In this document: positions 62,819 through 64,000 of the stretch, in pieces
How the letters are laid out: each line of letters opens with the position of its first letter
Position numbering within the stretch: position 1 is the first letter of the stretch
Made by a program: the position numbers and the translations under genes
Source of the DNA: Flavobacteriales bacterium
GTDB taxonomy: Bacteria > Bacteroidota > Bacteroidia > Flavobacteriales > UBA1820
Assembly (NCBI GenBank): GCA_003150615.1
Contig: QALN01000003.1
Location: 1-64,000, forward strand
Reading direction: 5' to 3'
Length of the DNA: 64,000 nt
Notes under the pieces: model-generated
Told to the model about the DNA's origin: nothing
Databases searched by the model: none
What the model saw: only the letters and a program-made list of their open reading frames with translations

Positions 62819-63649
62819 ATGAATCGAAACAATCGGTTAAATACAATAGCATACGTTGCAGCCCTTTTCGGGGCTGCAATGTTTGTTTCGTGCAAGAACG
62901 ACATAAACAAGGTCAATGCGCTTACAGGTGAAGCCCCTCCGCCAGAAACCGAAATAAATGGTTTCAGCATGGTAAGGGCGGATTCAGGATTTGTAGCGAT
63001 GCGTATGACGGCCGGCAAGGTTATACTGGAACCGGACCCGAAAGACCGCAGCATGACAAACAGGAAGGCCTCGCAGGGAGTGGAAATAATAATGTTCAAA
63101 CTCGGCACGGACAGTATCAGCGCTAAACTAAATTCCGATCGGGCCATAGAACATGCTTCAAACGGGCTTTCGGAGGCTTTGGGCAATGTCATCGTCGTAA
63201 ATGGCCAGAACGATTCGATAATGACCGAAAGGCTCATTTGGGACAGAAAAAAACATATTTTCTATACGGATGAATTTGCCAGGATAGTGCGCGAAGGCGA
63301 CGTATTGCTGCCGAAAAAAGGTTTCGAGGCCGATGAGAACTTCCGTTGGTATAACCTATTCAACAGCAAGGGCGAAATAAGCATAGAGGATTCGCTATCG
63401 CGTGTGGAACCGCGCGACGAAGATACATTGTCGCGTCCCGCAGGCATGGAAAAGGAGGATAATATCCGCTCAACCCGCAGAGAGGACATTTCCGCGCAGC
63501 AAAGGCAGCCGCAGCAGTTGCCTAAACCGCGCAGGCCGCTTTCCCCGCACGAAGTCATGTATGCCGACACGCTGAAAAAAGGAGAGGAACGCGGTTCGTG
63601 GCAACAGGAGATAAGCCGTCCGGATACTAATTTCATACAACCGAAATAA
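62819..63649 (+). CDS. lptC: LptC-like lipopolysaccharide export protein
   Basis: In other bacteria LptC bridges the LptBFG transporter in the inner membrane to periplasmic LptA. The 276-residue protein has a membrane or lipid anchor (AALFGAAMFVSCKND). LptC-type beta-jellyroll segments follow (VALRMTAGKVILEP-like strands, LFYTDEFARIVREGDVLLPK). An extra Pro/Gln-rich tail starts near residue 195. It sits in the order coaX-OMP-TPR-lptC-CNNM that is common in Bacteroidota. Assignment is from pattern and order. Confidence 0.85.
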   Translation: MNRNNRLNTIAYVAALFGAAMFVSCKNDINKVNALTGEAPPPETEINGFSMVRADSGFVAMRMTAGKVILEPDPKDRSMTNRKASQGVEIIMFKLGTDSISAKLNSDRAIEHASNGLSEALGNVIVVNGQNDSIMTERLIWDRKKHIFYTDEFARIVREGDVLLPKKGFEADENFRWYNLFNSKGEISIEDSLSRVEPRDEDTLSRPAGMEKEDNIRSTRREDISAQQRQPQQLPKPRRPLSPHEVMYADTLKKGEERGSWQQEISRPDTNFIQPK

Positions 63650-63656
63650 AACCGAC

Positions 63657-64000
63657 ATGCAGTACGAAACGTACGTCATAATAATAGTAAGCCTTGTTTT
63701 GTCCGCTTTTTTTTCCGGTATGGAGATAGCGTATGTGTCGGCTAACAGGGTGCGTTTGTCTATGTATAAAGGTGACGGATCGCTCAAAGGCCGGGCCATA
63801 TCCAAACTGCTGGAACGGCCCGACAAATACATAGCTACGACGCTCGTAGGAAATAATGTGGTGCTGGTGGTTTACGGGTATTACATGGGCGCGTACATAA
63901 TAAGCATGATATATCCCCAATATGCTGGTACGGACGAATTGCCTTTTTCCGTGTTGCTGGTACAGACGCTTATTTCTACCGCAGTGATATTGGTAACAGG
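63657..64000 (+). CDS. CNNM/DUF21 hemolysin-like membrane protein (5' part, cut by window end)
   Basis: The gene starts with ATG at 63657, 7 bases after lptC, and runs off the window after about 114 codons. The visible part has a first membrane helix (YVIIIVSLVLSAFFSG), the family start SGMEIAYVSANRVRL, and a second membrane region. The order KGRAISKLLERPDKYIATTLVGNNVVLVVYG is typical of DUF21/CNNM transporters. Members with CBS and CorC domains export Mg or other cations or act in gliding protein export (GldE-like). Those C-terminal domains lie outside the window. Confidence 0.87.
   Translation, partial: MQYETYVIIIVSLVLSAFFSGMEIAYVSANRVRLSMYKGDGSLKGRAISKLLERPDKYIATTLVGNNVVLVVYGYYMGAYIISMIYPQYAGTDELPFSVLLVQTLISTAVILVT

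Overview
This window looks like a piece of a Bacteroidota chromosome, most likely from the order Bacteroidales; I cannot name the genus with confidence. Several things point there. Many genes are preceded by the Bacteroidota -7 box TAnnTTTG instead of a -10 TATAAT box, and Shine-Dalgarno sequences are mostly absent. The S16 protein has a long Ala/Glu-rich tail. Typical gene sets include parA-parB-DUF5683-dapB-lepB, GT9 beside DUF4254, coaX-OMP-TPR-lptC, an epimerase-type threonine dehydrogenase and a two-gene ferredoxin-dependent 2-oxoacid oxidoreductase. Base composition is moderate and fairly even; I see no phage, transposase, integrase or CRISPR array.

Layout. 1-770: the 3' end of a 23S rRNA, a 5S rRNA and tRNA-Thr(CGT), the tail of an rRNA operon. 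880-2560: a small outer-membrane-type protein, tRNA-Ala(GGC), and a divergent pair of a DUF6232-like membrane protein and an XRE regulator. 2577-6409 (minus): popT(DUF368)-aroE-DUF349. 6612-10244 (plus): ddl, coaD, metG. 10406-11518: alanine dehydrogenase. 11786-15046 (plus): two tandem DUF3298-type envelope proteins, an unrecognised 184-residue protein and pyrD. 15180-21928 (minus): parA-parB-DUF5683-dapB-lepB-wbqC-ribF, followed upstream by recF-dciA (minus). 23710-25591: DUF6249, an ECF sigma factor and a small membrane protein. 25682-33511: thiolase, pgpH, an unusual His/Cys repeat protein, leuS and bcp. 33570-39485: HD hydrolase, rpsP-rimM, DUF389, PAP2, tatA, alpha/beta hydrolase and dtd. 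39482-44871: transglutaminase, MFS exporter, threonine dehydrogenase, pyrR and pyrB. 45065-53198: korAB, dCMP deaminase with a HupE-like protein, a lipoprotein and clpC. 53277-59051: GT9-DUF4254, a structured intergenic region, a nitrilase and a malic enzyme fused to a phosphotransacetylase-like domain. 59259-64000 (plus): coaX, an outer-membrane barrel, a TPR protein, lptC and the start of a CNNM/DUF21 protein.

How it fits together. Most of the window is housekeeping. It covers translation (rRNA, tRNAs, metG, leuS, rpsP, rimM, dtd), the envelope (ddl, popT, lptC, lepB, tatA), pyrimidine and cofactor synthesis (pyrD, pyrR, pyrB, coaD, coaX, ribF), chromosome segregation and replication (parAB, recF, dciA) and anaerobic carbon metabolism (korAB, maeB, thiolase).

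Most worth following up are four items. The first is the GHQCCGG-HHHHHED repeat protein at 29275-30021, encoded by near-identical 48-bp repeats. The second is a 66-bp perfect palindrome with no spacer at 25606-25671. The third is the gene-free, strongly self-complementary stretch at about 55237-55400, which may encode a structured RNA. The fourth is the sigma-factor operon at 23710-25591.
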